From Sphingopyxis sp. GW247-27LB (lineage in GTDB: Bacteria > Pseudomonadota > Alphaproteobacteria > Sphingomonadales > Sphingomonadaceae): DNA of 64,000 bases. A program made the translations under genes and the position numbers. The notes beneath the pieces are model-generated. The model did not search any database and had not been told where the DNA came from. It saw nothing but the letters and a program-made list of their open reading frames with translations. The first letter of the stretch is position 1; every line of letters begins with the position of its first letter. Location: assembly GCF_002277025.1 (NCBI RefSeq), contig NZ_NIWD01000015.1, positions 1 to 64,000 of the forward strand, in the 5' to 3' direction. Positions 17,219 through 27,264 of the stretch are shown here, piece by piece.

Positions 17219-17761
17219 TCAGCGGCCGTCGCCATAGGTGACGCTGCCGGTCACCATGTCGCCTTCCTGCGTCGCCATGACGTGGAGTTCGGGCGTTTCG
17301 CTGCCCGCCTTCTCCGCCGCGATCATCATCGTCTCGTCCGCATTGACCTCGGAGACCACTTTCATTCCCTGCGCTTCGACCTGTTTGCGGAAGTGGGCGA
17401 TCACGTCCGCCGCCTTCCCCTTCACTTCGAAACTCGCCATGCCGCTGGTTCCGTCCTTGCCGGTCGAGGAGAATCCTCCGGTCATCTTCGCTCCCGGAAA
17501 GGCCGCGATGCCAGCCGGCAGCTTCGCATTGGCGGCGCCGCCGCCGAAGCTCACCTCGCCGTCGGCGGTCTTGATGCTGATGTTGCCCGACTCGCCGTCG
17601 TCGCTGCTCGTGACCTTGTAATCCGCGGTCTCGCCCGTGTCGGGATCGGTATAGGTGCCGCTCGCAACCTCCTTTTCCGACTTGGAGCCGCAACCCGCGA
17701 CGAGCAGCGCTGCCGCCGCGGCGAAGGCGGTGAAGAAAGTGGATGATGGGCGGGTCGTCAT
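17219..17761 (-). CDS. putative lipoprotein
   Basis: A 180-residue predicted lipoprotein of unknown function. The ATG at 17761 follows a good Shine-Dalgarno (AACAGGAGCTTGATC). The signal segment FFTAFAAAAALLVAGC ends in a VAGC lipobox. The mature part is rich in Gly, Ser and Lys with Asp/Glu patches, followed by an alpha-beta region (VIAHFRKQVEAQGMKVVSEV) that looks like a small periplasmic domain. It lies downstream of pepA and holC in the same direction, 87 bases after holC. Confidence 0.8.
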   Translation of the reverse strand: MTTRPSSTFFTAFAAAAALLVAGCGSKSEKEVASGTYTDPDTGETADYKVTSSDDGESGNISIKTADGEVSFGGGAANAKLPAGIAAFPGAKMTGGFSSTGKDGTSGMASFEVKGKAADVIAHFRKQVEAQGMKVVSEVNADETMMIAAEKAGSETPELHVMATQEGDMVTGSVTYGDGR

Positions 17762-17848
17762 GATCAAGCTCCTGTTTTCATGGGGGTTGCGGTCGTCTTG
17801 CGCGATACCCCGCTTCCTGTCGGTGACCCCCGTCACAAGAACCGGCGT

Positions 17849-18298
17849 TCACGGCCCCTCCGACCAGCGGCCGCGGTCGTCCTGCTTCCAGAAGTGGATT
17901 TCGGTCCCGTCGGCGGCGCCCAGCTTTCGCCAGGTCGCACGGGCGTCGTCGATGCGGCTGTTGTCGAAGAAAAGGAACACGCGGTCGAACGTCAGCGCCT
18001 CTTCGCGCCACACCCCGTCGGCAAGCGCGGCATGGCGCGCGCCATTGGCGGCGGGCAGCGCGGGCGTCCCCGCGATCAGGATCGGCTCGATCGCTTCGTC
18101 GGGCGTGCCCGCCGCGCCGTGCGGCAGGAAACTCGCCGGCTGCAGCGTCCACAGCGCCTCGTCGATCGCCTGGCGCTGCATCGCCGATTCGGCGACGACG
18201 AGCAGCCGGTCGCCGCCCGCCAGGATGCGCGTCGCGACGGCGGGCAGCACCCGTTCGACGGGATCGCGGGTCAGGCGGTAGAAGTCGACGCGCGCCAT
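17849..18298 (-). CDS. holC: DNA polymerase III chi subunit
   Basis: A 149-residue HolC. Chi links the polymerase III clamp loader to single-stranded DNA-binding protein. Family features are the start MARVDFYRLT, LLVVAESAMQRQAIDEALWT, the F-LPHG block (PASFLPHG) and the C-terminal DRVFLFFDNS with WRKLGAADG. The gene follows pepA by 20 bases, an arrangement conserved across proteobacteria. The open frame extends upstream into pepA in another frame; the ATG at 18298 is the true start. Confidence 0.93.
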   Translation of the reverse strand: MARVDFYRLTRDPVERVLPAVATRILAGGDRLLVVAESAMQRQAIDEALWTLQPASFLPHGAAGTPDEAIEPILIAGTPALPAANGARHAALADGVWREEALTFDRVFLFFDNSRIDDARATWRKLGAADGTEIHFWKQDDRGRWSEGP

Positions 18299-18318
18299 AT
18301 TCTCCCGCCCTCGATGTC

Positions 18319-19773
18319 TCAGCCCTCGAAATGATCGGCGATGAAGCGATCGAGCAGACGCACGCCATAGCCGGTCGCGCCCTTGGCATAGGTCGGGCCG
18401 TCCTTGTCGTGCCACGCCATGCCCGCGATATCGAGATGCGCCCATTGAACGCCCTCGTCGACGAAGCGCTTCAGGAACTGCGCCGCGGTAATCGAGCCGC
18501 CCTCGCGCGGGCCGATATTCTTCATGTCGGCGATTCCGCTGTCGATCAGCTTGTCGTAAGCCGGCGACAGCGGGAAGCGCCACAGCTTGTTCGCGCTCGC
18601 CTCGCCCGCGCTCAGCAGCTTCGCCGCCAGATCCTCGTCGTTCGCGAACATCCCGGCATATTCGTGGCCGAGCGAGATCACCATCGCGCCGGTCAGCGTC
18701 GCGAGGTCGACGATGACCTTCGGCGAATAATTCTTCTGCGCCCAGGCGATGCAGTCGCAGAGGACCAGCCGGCCCTCGGCGTCGGTGTTGAGCACCTCGA
18801 CCGTCTGGCCCGACATGGTCGACACGATATCGCCCGGCCGCATCGCGTTGCCGTCGGGCATATTCTCGACGAGGCCGACGACGCCGACGACATTCGCCTT
18901 CGCCTTGCGGCCCGCGAGCGCCTTGATCGCGCCCGCGACGGCGCCGGCGCCGCCCATGTCCCACTTCATCATGTCCATGCCCGGCCCGGGCTTCAGGCTG
19001 ATGCCGCCAGTGTCGAAGGTGACGCCCTTGCCGATGAAGACGACCGGCGCTTCGCCGTCCTTGCCGCCGTTCCAGCGCATCGCGAGCAGCCGCGGCGGCC
19101 GCACCGAGCCCTGCGCGACCCCGAGCAGCGCCCCCATGCCGAGCGCCCTCATCTGGCGCTCGTCGAGGATTTCGAGCTCGACGCCGAGGTCGGCAAGATG
19201 CTGGCAGCGTTCGACGAAGGTTTCGGGATAGAGAAGGTTCGGCGGCTCGGCGACCAGCGTCTGGGTCAGCGCGACGCCCTCGGCGACCGCTTCCGACGCG
19301 GCCCAGCGCCCCGAAACATCGCCCGCCGCCGACGCGATGACCAGCGTCTTGAGGCTGGGTTTCGCCGTGTCGGCGAGACGCGTGCGATAGGTGTCGAGCC
19401 GCCAGTTGCGCAGCCGCGCGCCCATCGCAAAGGCCAGCACATCCTCTTCGTCGGCGTCGATCCCGGAAAAATCGGCTGTGACCCTGCTCGCGCCGCTCGT
19501 CTGCAGCCGTGCGGTCAGCGCCGCGCCGCCGCGTTCGAGATCATGGACGCTGCCCTCGCCGATGCCGACGAGCAGCAGCCGCTGCGCGCGGTCGCCGTCG
19601 ACCGCCGCGGTCTCGGCAATCGCGCCCGCCGCCCCCTCGAAACGCGCCTGCGCCGCGGCGGCGGCGAGCAGCGCCGCATGCGGCCCGGCGAGCGCGCCGA
19701 CCCCGCCCTTGCGAACCGGAATGGCGACCGTGTCGGCGGATGCGTCGATTTGCGCGACAAACTGAATGTCCAT
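18319..19773 (-). CDS. pepA: leucyl aminopeptidase (M17)
   Basis: A 484-residue cytosolic M17 aminopeptidase, a two-metal hexamer that removes N-terminal residues from peptides. Metal ligands are in GKGVTFDTGGISLKPG (Lys, Asp) and in VLNTDAEGRLVLCD, the family signature. In some bacteria PepA also binds DNA. Length is normal. It is followed by holC and diverges from lptD across 125 bases. Confidence 0.96.
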   Translation of the reverse strand: MDIQFVAQIDASADTVAIPVRKGGVGALAGPHAALLAAAAAQARFEGAAGAIAETAAVDGDRAQRLLLVGIGEGSVHDLERGGAALTARLQTSGASRVTADFSGIDADEEDVLAFAMGARLRNWRLDTYRTRLADTAKPSLKTLVIASAAGDVSGRWAASEAVAEGVALTQTLVAEPPNLLYPETFVERCQHLADLGVELEILDERQMRALGMGALLGVAQGSVRPPRLLAMRWNGGKDGEAPVVFIGKGVTFDTGGISLKPGPGMDMMKWDMGGAGAVAGAIKALAGRKAKANVVGVVGLVENMPDGNAMRPGDIVSTMSGQTVEVLNTDAEGRLVLCDCIAWAQKNYSPKVIVDLATLTGAMVISLGHEYAGMFANDEDLAAKLLSAGEASANKLWRFPLSPAYDKLIDSGIADMKNIGPREGGSITAAQFLKRFVDEGVQWAHLDIAGMAWHDKDGPTYAKGATGYGVRLLDRFIADHFEG

Positions 19774-19898
19774 GCCTTAACTCTCTTATGCGATGATTGA
19801 TTGCAACGTGCCGGCTCGATAGGGGTTTCGCTTGCGAGTTGCAAAAACAAAGCTGCCGGTTCAATCGGGACGGACGCGAAGAGGGACAACCAATTCTA

Positions 19899-22277
19899 AT
19901 GACATGGGCTTTGTTCCGGCAGGCGACAGGCGCACGATATCTGTGGCTGACGACCGCGAGCGGACTGGCCCTGATCGCGAACCCCGCGCTCGCGCAGCAG
20001 GCCCCCGCGCTCGCGCAACAGGCCGATGAGTCGCCGCCGCAGGACGTCGCCGCCCCGCCCGTCGTTCCGACGCTTCCCCCCTCGCCTTCCGAGACCCCGG
20101 TGCCGCCGGGCGAGCCCGATCTTCAGACCCCGGACGTCTCGCCGGTCACCGTCGACGCCCCAGAGGTCAAGGCCGAGGATCAGATCGGCTTCGCGGCCGA
20201 CAATCTGAATTACGACAGCGATGCCGAAATCGTTGTCGCCGAGGGCAATGTCGAAATGAACCGCGAGGCGATTTCGATGCGCGCCGACAAGGTGACGTGG
20301 AACCGCAAGACGGGCGAAGTCGTCGCCGAAGGCGATGTCGCGATCAAGAATCCCGAGGGCGATACCGCCTATGGCGACCGCATCGAGCTGACCGACACGC
20401 TGCGCGACGGGGTGGTCGAGAATCTGCTCGTCGTTCTCGACAACGGCTCAAGACTCGCGGCGATCCGCGGCACGCGTTTCGACAACGGCAATATCGAGCT
20501 GGAGAACGCCGCCTACACCCCCTGCCCGGTCGAGGACGAGAACGGCTGTCCCAAGAAGCCGAGCTGGCAGATCCGCGCCGTGCGCGTGATCTACGACCGC
20601 GCGAAGAACAAGGTGAAATACAAGGGTGCGCGGGTCGAGATCTTCGGCCTGCCGCTGATCCCGCTTCCCGGGCTCAGCCACCCGGCGAACAGCGAGGCGG
20701 GAAGCGGCATATTGGTGCCAAACGTCCGGCTCGACCGCACCAACGGCTTCGAGATCGCGCTGCCCTATTATCTCCGCCTCGCGCCGAACCGCGACCTGAC
20801 ACTGACCCCGCATCTCTACACCGACGCCGCGCCGATGCTCGAGGGCGAGTTCCGCGCGCTCACCGACTTCGGCTCGTTCCGCATCAACGGCTTCGCGACC
20901 TACAGCTCGGTGGTGCCGCTGGTGGGCACGCCGACGACCTCGACCAACGAGTTTCGCGGCTATCTGGAAAGCGCGGGCAAGTTCCAAATCGATCCGCGCT
21001 GGAGCGTCAGCTACTCGGGACGCATCGCGACCGACCGCACCTTCATGCGCCGCTACGACATCAGCCGCGACGACCGGCTGCGCTCGACCTTCGAGATCGA
21101 ACGGATCGGTAGCCAGAGCTATTTGTCGATCGCCGGCTGGGCGACCCAGACGCTTCGCTTCAACGACGAACAGGGGCAACAGCCGATCGCGCTGCCGATC
21201 ATCGATTTCCGCCAGCGGCTCGACGACCCCTGGCTCGGCGGCCAGTTCGAGCTGCAATTGAACACCCTCGCGATCGGCCGCACCGCGGGGCAGGACACGC
21301 AGCGCGCCTTCGCCGGCGCGCGCTGGGACCTGCGCCGGCTGACGCCGCTGGGCCAGGAGATCACTCTGACCGCGCTGGTTCGCGGCGACGTCTATCACAG
21401 CGACGGGAATCTGCTGACCGCCATCCCTGGCTATCGCGGCGAATCGGGCTGGCAGGCGCGCGGCATCGCCGCGGTGGCGGCCGACATGCGCTGGCCCTTC
21501 ATCGGCGAATTTCTGGGCGGAACGCAGACGCTGACCCCGCGCGTCCAGTTCGTCGCAACCCCGCCGATCAACAATATCGAGATCCCGAACGAGGATTCGC
21601 GCGCCTTCGACCTCGAGGATGGCAACCTCTTCGCCATCAACCGCTTCAACGGCTACGACCGTTTCGAGGACGGCGCGCGCGTCACTTACGGCGTCGAATG
21701 GAACTATACCCGTCCGGGATTCGCGATCAATTCGGTGGTCGGGCAAAGCTATCGCCTGTCGAACAAGCCGACCCTGTTCCCCGACGGTACCGGCCTCACC
21801 GACCGCACCTCGGACATCGTCGGGCGCACCACCATCGCTTACAGGGATTTCCTGCGCCTGACCCACCGCTTCCGGCTCGACAAGGACGATCTCGCGGTGC
21901 GCCGCAACGAGTTCGACGCGACGATCGGGAGCCGCTCGACCTATGCCGTGCTCGGCTATTCGCGGCTCAACCGCGACATCGTCAGCCTCGCGGAGGATCT
22001 GCAGGACCGTGAGGAGGTGCGTGCCGGCGGCCGCATCGCGGTGGCGCGCAACTGGTCGGTCTTCGGCTCGGCGATCGTCGACCTCACGGGCAAGAGCGAC
22101 GATCCGCTGAGCACCTCCGACGGGTTCGAGCCGATTCGCCACCGGCTCGGGGTCGCCTATGACGACGACTGCCTGTCGATCGCGCTCACCTGGCGCCGCG
22201 ACTATATCGACACCGGCGATGCGCGGCGCGGCAACAGCTTCTCCTTCCGCATCGCCTTCCGCAACCTCGGCTTCTGA
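19899..22277 (+). CDS. lptD: LPS-assembly protein LptD
   Basis: A 792-residue outer-membrane protein that, with LptE, inserts lipopolysaccharide into the outer leaflet. A signal peptide ends near ANPALAQQ. A proline-rich linker follows (about residues 40-85). Next is the periplasmic OstA beta-jellyroll (DNLNYDSDAEIVVAEGNVEM) and then the C-terminal beta-barrel, closing with FRIAFRNLGF and a terminal aromatic residue. Two close cysteines occur in TPCPVEDENGC. The ATG at 19899 was chosen because the signal peptide begins there. It heads the lptD-surA-pdxA-rsmA run. Confidence 0.95.
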   Translation: MTWALFRQATGARYLWLTTASGLALIANPALAQQAPALAQQADESPPQDVAAPPVVPTLPPSPSETPVPPGEPDLQTPDVSPVTVDAPEVKAEDQIGFAADNLNYDSDAEIVVAEGNVEMNREAISMRADKVTWNRKTGEVVAEGDVAIKNPEGDTAYGDRIELTDTLRDGVVENLLVVLDNGSRLAAIRGTRFDNGNIELENAAYTPCPVEDENGCPKKPSWQIRAVRVIYDRAKNKVKYKGARVEIFGLPLIPLPGLSHPANSEAGSGILVPNVRLDRTNGFEIALPYYLRLAPNRDLTLTPHLYTDAAPMLEGEFRALTDFGSFRINGFATYSSVVPLVGTPTTSTNEFRGYLESAGKFQIDPRWSVSYSGRIATDRTFMRRYDISRDDRLRSTFEIERIGSQSYLSIAGWATQTLRFNDEQGQQPIALPIIDFRQRLDDPWLGGQFELQLNTLAIGRTAGQDTQRAFAGARWDLRRLTPLGQEITLTALVRGDVYHSDGNLLTAIPGYRGESGWQARGIAAVAADMRWPFIGEFLGGTQTLTPRVQFVATPPINNIEIPNEDSRAFDLEDGNLFAINRFNGYDRFEDGARVTYGVEWNYTRPGFAINSVVGQSYRLSNKPTLFPDGTGLTDRTSDIVGRTTIAYRDFLRLTHRFRLDKDDLAVRRNEFDATIGSRSTYAVLGYSRLNRDIVSLAEDLQDREEVRAGGRIAVARNWSVFGSAIVDLTGKSDDPLSTSDGFEPIRHRLGVAYDDDCLSIALTWRRDYIDTGDARRGNSFSFRIAFRNLGF

Positions 22278-22434
22278 TCCGCATGCCCCGGCTGGAGGAG
22301 CCTCCCGCTCAGCCTGCGTTCAGCGTCGCGCCACTATTCGCGGCGGCAAAGCGGTCCGGCAAAGGCGATTGCGCTGGACCATCGGGCGTTTCCGCTGATA
22401 CGGAGCGTGCCACCAAATCTCGAATAGGGTGAAG

Positions 22435-23775
22435 ATGACCAAAATTTCGACCATGATCGGCTTGCTGGCCGTGGCGGCCGCCGGGATCACCCCGGTCGTC
22501 GCGCAGACCGTCGCCGACGACGAAGTGCCGACCACCAGCCTCGACATTCCCGGCAATGTGAAGCTCTATGGCGACGCCAAAGCGAACGTCTATCGCCCGT
22601 CCGCGACCGTGAACGGAGAGATCATCACCTCGACCGATATCGAGCAGCGCATGGCGCTGATCCGCATCGCCAACGCCAATCTGACGCTGAGTGCAGAGGA
22701 AGAGCAGCGGCTGCGCCAGCAGGTGTTCAGCAATCTGATCGACGAGAAATTGCAGATCCAGGCCGCGAAGCAGGCCGAGATCACGATCGACGAGAATCTG
22801 ATCAACCAACAGTTCGGGCAGCTCGCGGCGCGCTTCAAGCAGACGCCCGAGCAGTTCACCGACTATCTGAAGTCGAAGGGATCGTCGGCGGCCGCGGTCA
22901 AGCAGCAGATCCGCGGCGAATTCGCCTGGGATCGCCTGCTGTCGCGCAATATCCAGTCGACGACCAACGTATCGACCGAGGAGGTCGACGCGGTGCTCAA
23001 GCGGCTCGAGGCCGCCAAGGGCCAGGACGAATTCCACCTCGGCGAAATCTATCTGGAGGCAACCTCCGAAAATGCGGCGGAGGTCGCGGAAAACGCCCGC
23101 AAGATCATGCAGGCGTTGCAGTCCGGCGGGTCGTTCGCGGCCTACGCGCGTCAGTTCTCCGACGCGTCGACCGCGGTGGTCGGGGGCGACCTGGGCTGGG
23201 TGCGCGCGGGCCAGTTGCCGGATTCGATGGCCGAGGCCGCGGGGCAGATGCAGCCGGGCCAGCTCGTCGGGCCGATCGAGGTGCCCGGCGGCCTGTCGAT
23301 CATGCTCATGGTCGACCGGCGCCAGGTGCTGACCGCCGATCCGCGCGACGCGGTGCTCAGCCTCAAGCAGATCTCGCTCGATTTCCCCGCGGGGACGACC
23401 GAAGCGCAAGCGACCCAGCTCGCCAGCAAATTCACCGAGGCGACGAACGCCATTTCGGGCTGCGGAACCGCCGACGCGGTGGCGCAGAGCCTCGGCGCGT
23501 CGGTCGTCTCGCGCGATAATCTGTCGATGCGGCAGCTTCCGCCGCAATTGCAGCAGACGTTGGTCGACCTACAGGTGGGCAAGACCACCCAGCCATTCGG
23601 CTCGGCCAACGAAGGCATCAGCGTCCTGGTTCTCTGCGGCCGCGACGTGCCGCAGGCGGCGGGCACGCCCAGCGCCGAACAGATCGAGCAGCGGCTGCTC
23701 GACGAAAAGGTCAACAAGCGCGCCCAGCGCTATCTGCGCGACCTGCGCCGGGATGCCGTGATCGAATATAGCTGA
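22435..23775 (+). CDS. surA: periplasmic peptidyl-prolyl isomerase / chaperone SurA
   Basis: A 446-residue SurA-like chaperone that escorts outer-membrane proteins such as LptD through the periplasm. The signal peptide ends near ITPVVAQT. An N-terminal SurA helical domain (residues about 50-190) is followed by one clear parvulin domain (DEFHLGEIYLEA to GPIEVPGGLSIMLMVDRRQV). The second parvulin is degenerate. ATG at 22435 has AGGGTGA upstream; GTG at 22429 is the alternative. Its stop overlaps the pdxA start as TGATG. Confidence 0.93.
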   Translation: MTKISTMIGLLAVAAAGITPVVAQTVADDEVPTTSLDIPGNVKLYGDAKANVYRPSATVNGEIITSTDIEQRMALIRIANANLTLSAEEEQRLRQQVFSNLIDEKLQIQAAKQAEITIDENLINQQFGQLAARFKQTPEQFTDYLKSKGSSAAAVKQQIRGEFAWDRLLSRNIQSTTNVSTEEVDAVLKRLEAAKGQDEFHLGEIYLEATSENAAEVAENARKIMQALQSGGSFAAYARQFSDASTAVVGGDLGWVRAGQLPDSMAEAAGQMQPGQLVGPIEVPGGLSIMLMVDRRQVLTADPRDAVLSLKQISLDFPAGTTEAQATQLASKFTEATNAISGCGTADAVAQSLGASVVSRDNLSMRQLPPQLQQTLVDLQVGKTTQPFGSANEGISVLVLCGRDVPQAAGTPSAEQIEQRLLDEKVNKRAQRYLRDLRRDAVIEYS

Positions 23776-24794
23776 TGGCCGATACTATCAGCCCGCGCCC
23801 GATCGCGGTCACCATGGGTGACCCCGCCGGCGTTGGGCCCGAAGTCGCGGCGCGCGCCTGGGCTGCGCGCCGCGAGCATCGCCTGCCCGTCTTCGTCGCG
23901 ATCGGCGACATCGCCGCGATCGAGGCCGTCTGGAACGGTCCCGTCGCGCGCGTCAGGGACATCGACGAGGCCGCGCGCGTCTTCGACGACGCGCTGCCGG
24001 TCTGGCACCTCGAGGACAGCGGGCCGCTGACCCCGGGTCAGCCGACGCCCGCGGGGGCGACCTGCGCGCTGCACGCGCTCGAAACCGGGATCGGGCTGAC
24101 GCGCAACCAGGCGAGCGCCGCGCTCGTCACCGGCCCGGTATCGAAGCACGCGCTCCACGGCATCGGCTATACCCACCCCGGCCAGACCGAATTCATCGCC
24201 GAACGCTGCGGCGTCACCGCGACCAATGCGGTGATGATGCTTGCGGGCCCCGCGCTCCGCGTCGTGCCGCTGACCGTGCATATCCCGCTCGCGCAGGTGC
24301 CCGAGCGGCTGACGAGCGAGTTGATCGTCGCCAAGGCGCGGATCGTCGCCCGCGGGCTGCAGCGCGATTTCGGGATCGAACGGCCGCGCATCGGCGTCGC
24401 GGGGCTCAACCCCCATGCCGGCGAAAGCGGACAGCTCGGCGACGAGGAGCTGCGGATCATCGCGCCCGCGGTCGCGCAGCTTGCCGACGACGGTCTGATT
24501 GTCGACGGCCCGCTCGCCGCCGACGCGCTGTTCGCCCCGGCGATCCGCACGCAATATGACGCGCTGCTTTGCGCCTATCACGACCAGGCGCTCGCGCCGT
24601 TCAAGGCGCTGCATTTCCACGACGGCGTCAATCTGACCCTCGGCCTGCCGATCGTGCGAACCTCGCCCGATCACGGCACGGCGTTCAACATCGCGGGTGC
24701 CGGCAAGGCGGACCCCGGTCCGACGATCGCGGCGGTCGCGATGGCGGCACGGATGGCCGAGGCGCGCGAACGCAGCTGCGCGCCCGCCAAGTGA
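23775..24794 (+). CDS. pdxA: 4-hydroxythreonine-4-phosphate dehydrogenase
   Basis: A 339-residue PdxA, an NAD-dependent metal enzyme of the DXP-dependent pyridoxal phosphate pathway. Typical blocks are [19 protein letters not shown] [13 protein letters not shown] at the start, the metal-binding [29 protein letters not shown], and [12 protein letters not shown]. Length is standard. It overlaps surA by one base and rsmA by four, so the three are translationally coupled. Confidence 0.97.
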   Translation: MADTISPRPIAVTMGDPAGVGPEVAARAWAARREHRLPVFVAIGDIAAIEAVWNGPVARVRDIDEAARVFDDALPVWHLEDSGPLTPGQPTPAGATCALHALETGIGLTRNQASAALVTGPVSKHALHGIGYTHPGQTEFIAERCGVTATNAVMMLAGPALRVVPLTVHIPLAQVPERLTSELIVAKARIVARGLQRDFGIERPRIGVAGLNPHAGESGQLGDEELRIIAPAVAQLADDGLIVDGPLAADALFAPAIRTQYDALLCAYHDQALAPFKALHFHDGVNLTLGLPIVRTSPDHGTAFNIAGAGKADPGPTIAAVAMAARMAEARERSCAPAK

Positions 24795-25642
24795 CGGCCC
24801 ACGAACCGACGCGCCCGCTGCCGCCGCTGCGCGAAACGGTGCGCGCGCACGGCCTGTCGGCGAGCAAGGCGCTGGGGCAGAACTTCCTGTTCGACGAACA
24901 GTTGCTCGACCGGATCGCGGCGCTTCCCGGCGATCTGGACGACGCGACGGTGTTCGAGGTCGGCCCCGGCCCCGGCGGCCTGACGCGCGCGCTGCTCCGC
25001 GCGGGCGCGCGGGTGATCGCGGTCGAGCGCGATGATCGCTGCCTGCCGCTGCTCGGCGAACTCGGCGAGGCATTCGGCGGGCGGCTGACGGTGATCGCCG
25101 ACGACGCGATGGCGATCGACGCCGACGCGCTGGCGGGTGGCCCTTATCATATCGTCGCCAACCTGCCCTATAATGTCGGCACCGCGCTCTTCACCCGCTG
25201 GCTCGAACCCGCGGCGTGGCCGCCTGAATGGCGCTCACTAACCCTGATGTTCCAGCAGGAGGTCGCCGAGCGCATCGTCGCCGCGGTCGGCACGCCCGCC
25301 TATGGCCGCCTCAGCGTCCTCGCCCAGTGGCGCTCCACCGCCCGCATCGCGATGAAGGTCCACCGCTCGGCCTTCACCCCGCCGCCCAAGGTCATGTCAG
25401 CGATCGTCCATGTCGTCCCCGCCGAGCAGCCCGCCGGCGTCGACCCCGCGCTCCTCTCGCGCCTCACCGAAAAAGGCTTCGGCCAGCGCCGCAAGATGCT
25501 CCGCCAGAGCCTCAAGGGCATCGCGGGTGCGGTCGAGGCGCTCGAAGCGATCGGAATAGACCCGACCCGCCGCGCCGAGACGGTAAGCGTCGCGGAATGG
25601 GTGGCGCTGGCGCGAGTGCTGGGCGAAGCTGGGACCGACTGA
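24791..25642 (+). CDS. rsmA: 16S rRNA (A1518/A1519) dimethyltransferase RsmA
   Basis: A 283-residue KsgA/RsmA methyltransferase that dimethylates two adjacent adenines near the 3' end of 16S rRNA. It shows [15 protein letters not shown], the SAM-binding [14 protein letters not shown], and motif [13 protein letters not shown] at 24791 overlaps the pdxA stop as GTGA and is the natural start. It ends the lptD operon. Confidence 0.96.
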   Translation: MTAHEPTRPLPPLRETVRAHGLSASKALGQNFLFDEQLLDRIAALPGDLDDATVFEVGPGPGGLTRALLRAGARVIAVERDDRCLPLLGELGEAFGGRLTVIADDAMAIDADALAGGPYHIVANLPYNVGTALFTRWLEPAAWPPEWRSLTLMFQQEVAERIVAAVGTPAYGRLSVLAQWRSTARIAMKVHRSAFTPPPKVMSAIVHVVPAEQPAGVDPALLSRLTEKGFGQRRKMLRQSLKGIAGAVEALEAIGIDPTRRAETVSVAEWVALARVLGEAGTD

Positions 25643-25649
25643 TCGGGTC

Positions 25650-25681
25650 AATGTCGGCTTTGGGGTGGGAAAGCGGACATT
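25650..25681. terminator. hairpin between convergent rsmA and Sel1 genes
   Basis: AATGTC-G-GCTTT, an eight-base loop GGGGTGGG, then AAAGC-G-GACATT. The arms pair over 11 bases with one G-G mismatch. It fills almost the entire gap between two convergent genes, so it probably ends transcription from one or both sides, although no long T run follows. It also looks like a dispersed repeat type of sphingomonads. Confidence 0.55.
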
Positions 25682-25690
25682 CCGGCGCTT

Positions 25691-26653
25691 CTACTTCTCC
25701 TTTTCCGCCGTCGTTCTTGCAGCTTGCATGACGGCGAGAAGCGTTTGCGCTTCTGCCCGCTTGGCCTCCGGAACTGACCTAACAGCGACCTCCTGATACT
25801 GAATTGCCTCATTCAGGACTGTGACGTCGCCTCGTGGATGCGCTGACATCCAGCTGGTAAACAGCCATGTAGCCAAGAGGGGTGCGGCATCGACACGTCC
25901 GCCTCGGTAGGCTGCTTTCCAAAGCTCCGCCGCTTTACTTTGGTCGCGCGCAACGCCGTCGCCATTCCAGTAAATCTGACCAAGTACGAAGGTAGCATTG
26001 GGCTGACCCTGAGCCGCTGCTAGCTCGTACCAGTGGCGTGCCTGCGCCACATCATGTGGGACGCCGATACCTTGAAGGTACAGATTCCCTAAATCAGTTT
26101 GCGCGTCCGGCTCGCCTCGCTCCGCAGCTTGGCGGCAGAGCGCCGCCCCCTTTGCTTCGTCTTTCGGAACGCCTCGGCCCGCAACGTAGAGATTGCCGAG
26201 AGCGCACATCGACTTGGGATAACCCCGGTCGGCCGCCTGCCCATAGAGTGCAGCAGCGCGCGCGAGATCGGGCGTCCCGTTTACTCCCTTTTCGGCACAC
26301 AGGGCCGAATTGTGCAGTGAGTCCGGACGGGAAGCTGCTGCTTTGGCAAACCACCCACATGCCGCGAGTTCATCGCGTAGTGCCGGGGGGCCGCTGGGTC
26401 CCATTAACTCCCCCAGCATTTCCTGGGCATCTGATCGCCCCTTGGCTGCCAATGCCTCAAGCTCTGAGCGGCCGCCCAAATCACCCTTTATCCAACGACG
26501 CGCGGACGCAATCACGTCATTTCCAACGGGTGCAGACTTGTTAGGGTCCTCCGACGCCGAAGATGCCGGATCAGCAAATCCCATGGCATTGCCAGGGGCG
26601 GAAGCGCAAATGACTGTCGCTGCGGTCAAGAGGCAGGCTACACGATACATCAT
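25691..26653 (-). CDS. secreted Sel1-repeat protein
   Basis: A 320-residue protein with a signal peptide (MMYRVACLLTAATVICASAP) and three or four Sel1-like helical repeats between residues about 120 and 255. Clear examples are AAALYGQAADRGYPKSMCAL and GAALCRQAAERGEPDAQTDL, each followed by GNLY and a G-GVP turn. Sel1 repeats make solenoids used for protein contacts. The partner is unknown. Its GC content is visibly lower than that of the neighbouring genes, which hints at separate ancestry. Confidence 0.85.
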   Translation of the reverse strand: MMYRVACLLTAATVICASAPGNAMGFADPASSASEDPNKSAPVGNDVIASARRWIKGDLGGRSELEALAAKGRSDAQEMLGELMGPSGPPALRDELAACGWFAKAAASRPDSLHNSALCAEKGVNGTPDLARAAALYGQAADRGYPKSMCALGNLYVAGRGVPKDEAKGAALCRQAAERGEPDAQTDLGNLYLQGIGVPHDVAQARHWYELAAAQGQPNATFVLGQIYWNGDGVARDQSKAAELWKAAYRGGRVDAAPLLATWLFTSWMSAHPRGDVTVLNEAIQYQEVAVRSVPEAKRAEAQTLLAVMQAARTTAEKEK

Positions 26654-26707
26654 TTCGCTATTGTACCCGCCCGAACAACCTCTGCAATCGGTCGGTAGCG
26701 GCGCCCC

Positions 26708-27232
26708 TCAGTTCTGTCCGCTCGTCACCGTCGTCACCACCGGCTTCGGCGCGATCGCCTCGGCAGCGACGACGCGTTTCGAGGCGCTCGTCACAATCGC
26801 CTTTTCGAGCGCTGCGACCTGCGGGCACTTATCCGAGCAGGCGCGCTGCGCCGCCGCCAGCTTCTCGCGCGCCAGTTCGATCGCGCCCTTGTCGGCGAGC
26901 GCTTCGCCCTGCCCCGTCAGCGCGGTCACGTCATTGGGTTCGAGCAGCAGCGCCTCGCGATAAAGGCCGATCGCCTTGCCCGGCAGCCCCTGCGCGCGCG
27001 CGACCTGCGCCATCGCGATGATCGCCGAACGGTTGCGCGGATCGGCGGCGAGCGCCGATTCATAATAGTCGACCGCGCCATTCAGATCGCCCTTGCTCTG
27101 CGCATCCTCGCCCTGCTTCTGGAGCAGGGTCGAGCGCGGGAGGATGTCGTTGTCGGCGCGCTGCGCGTCGGAGGCCGTAGGCAGGCTGGCGAGGACAAGA
27201 CCGGCACCGAGGGCCAGGAAACTGACGCGCAT
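26708..27232 (-). CDS. secreted TPR protein
   Basis: A 174-residue protein with a signal peptide ending near TASDAQ and two or three tetratricopeptide repeats (GDLNGAVDYYESALAADPRN, GLPGKAIGLYREALLLEPND). ATG at 27232 was chosen because GGGAG precedes it and the signal peptide begins there; the frame is open further upstream. TPR solenoids bind other proteins; the partner is unknown. It lies between the rsmB-like gene and the Sel1 gene in the same direction. Confidence 0.85.
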   Translation of the reverse strand: MRVSFLALGAGLVLASLPTASDAQRADNDILPRSTLLQKQGEDAQSKGDLNGAVDYYESALAADPRNRSAIIAMAQVARAQGLPGKAIGLYREALLLEPNDVTALTGQGEALADKGAIELAREKLAAAQRACSDKCPQVAALEKAIVTSASKRVVAAEAIAPKPVVTTVTSGQN

Positions 27233-27264
27233 CGCATTCTCCCATTTCGTCATGCCCGGCGAGC

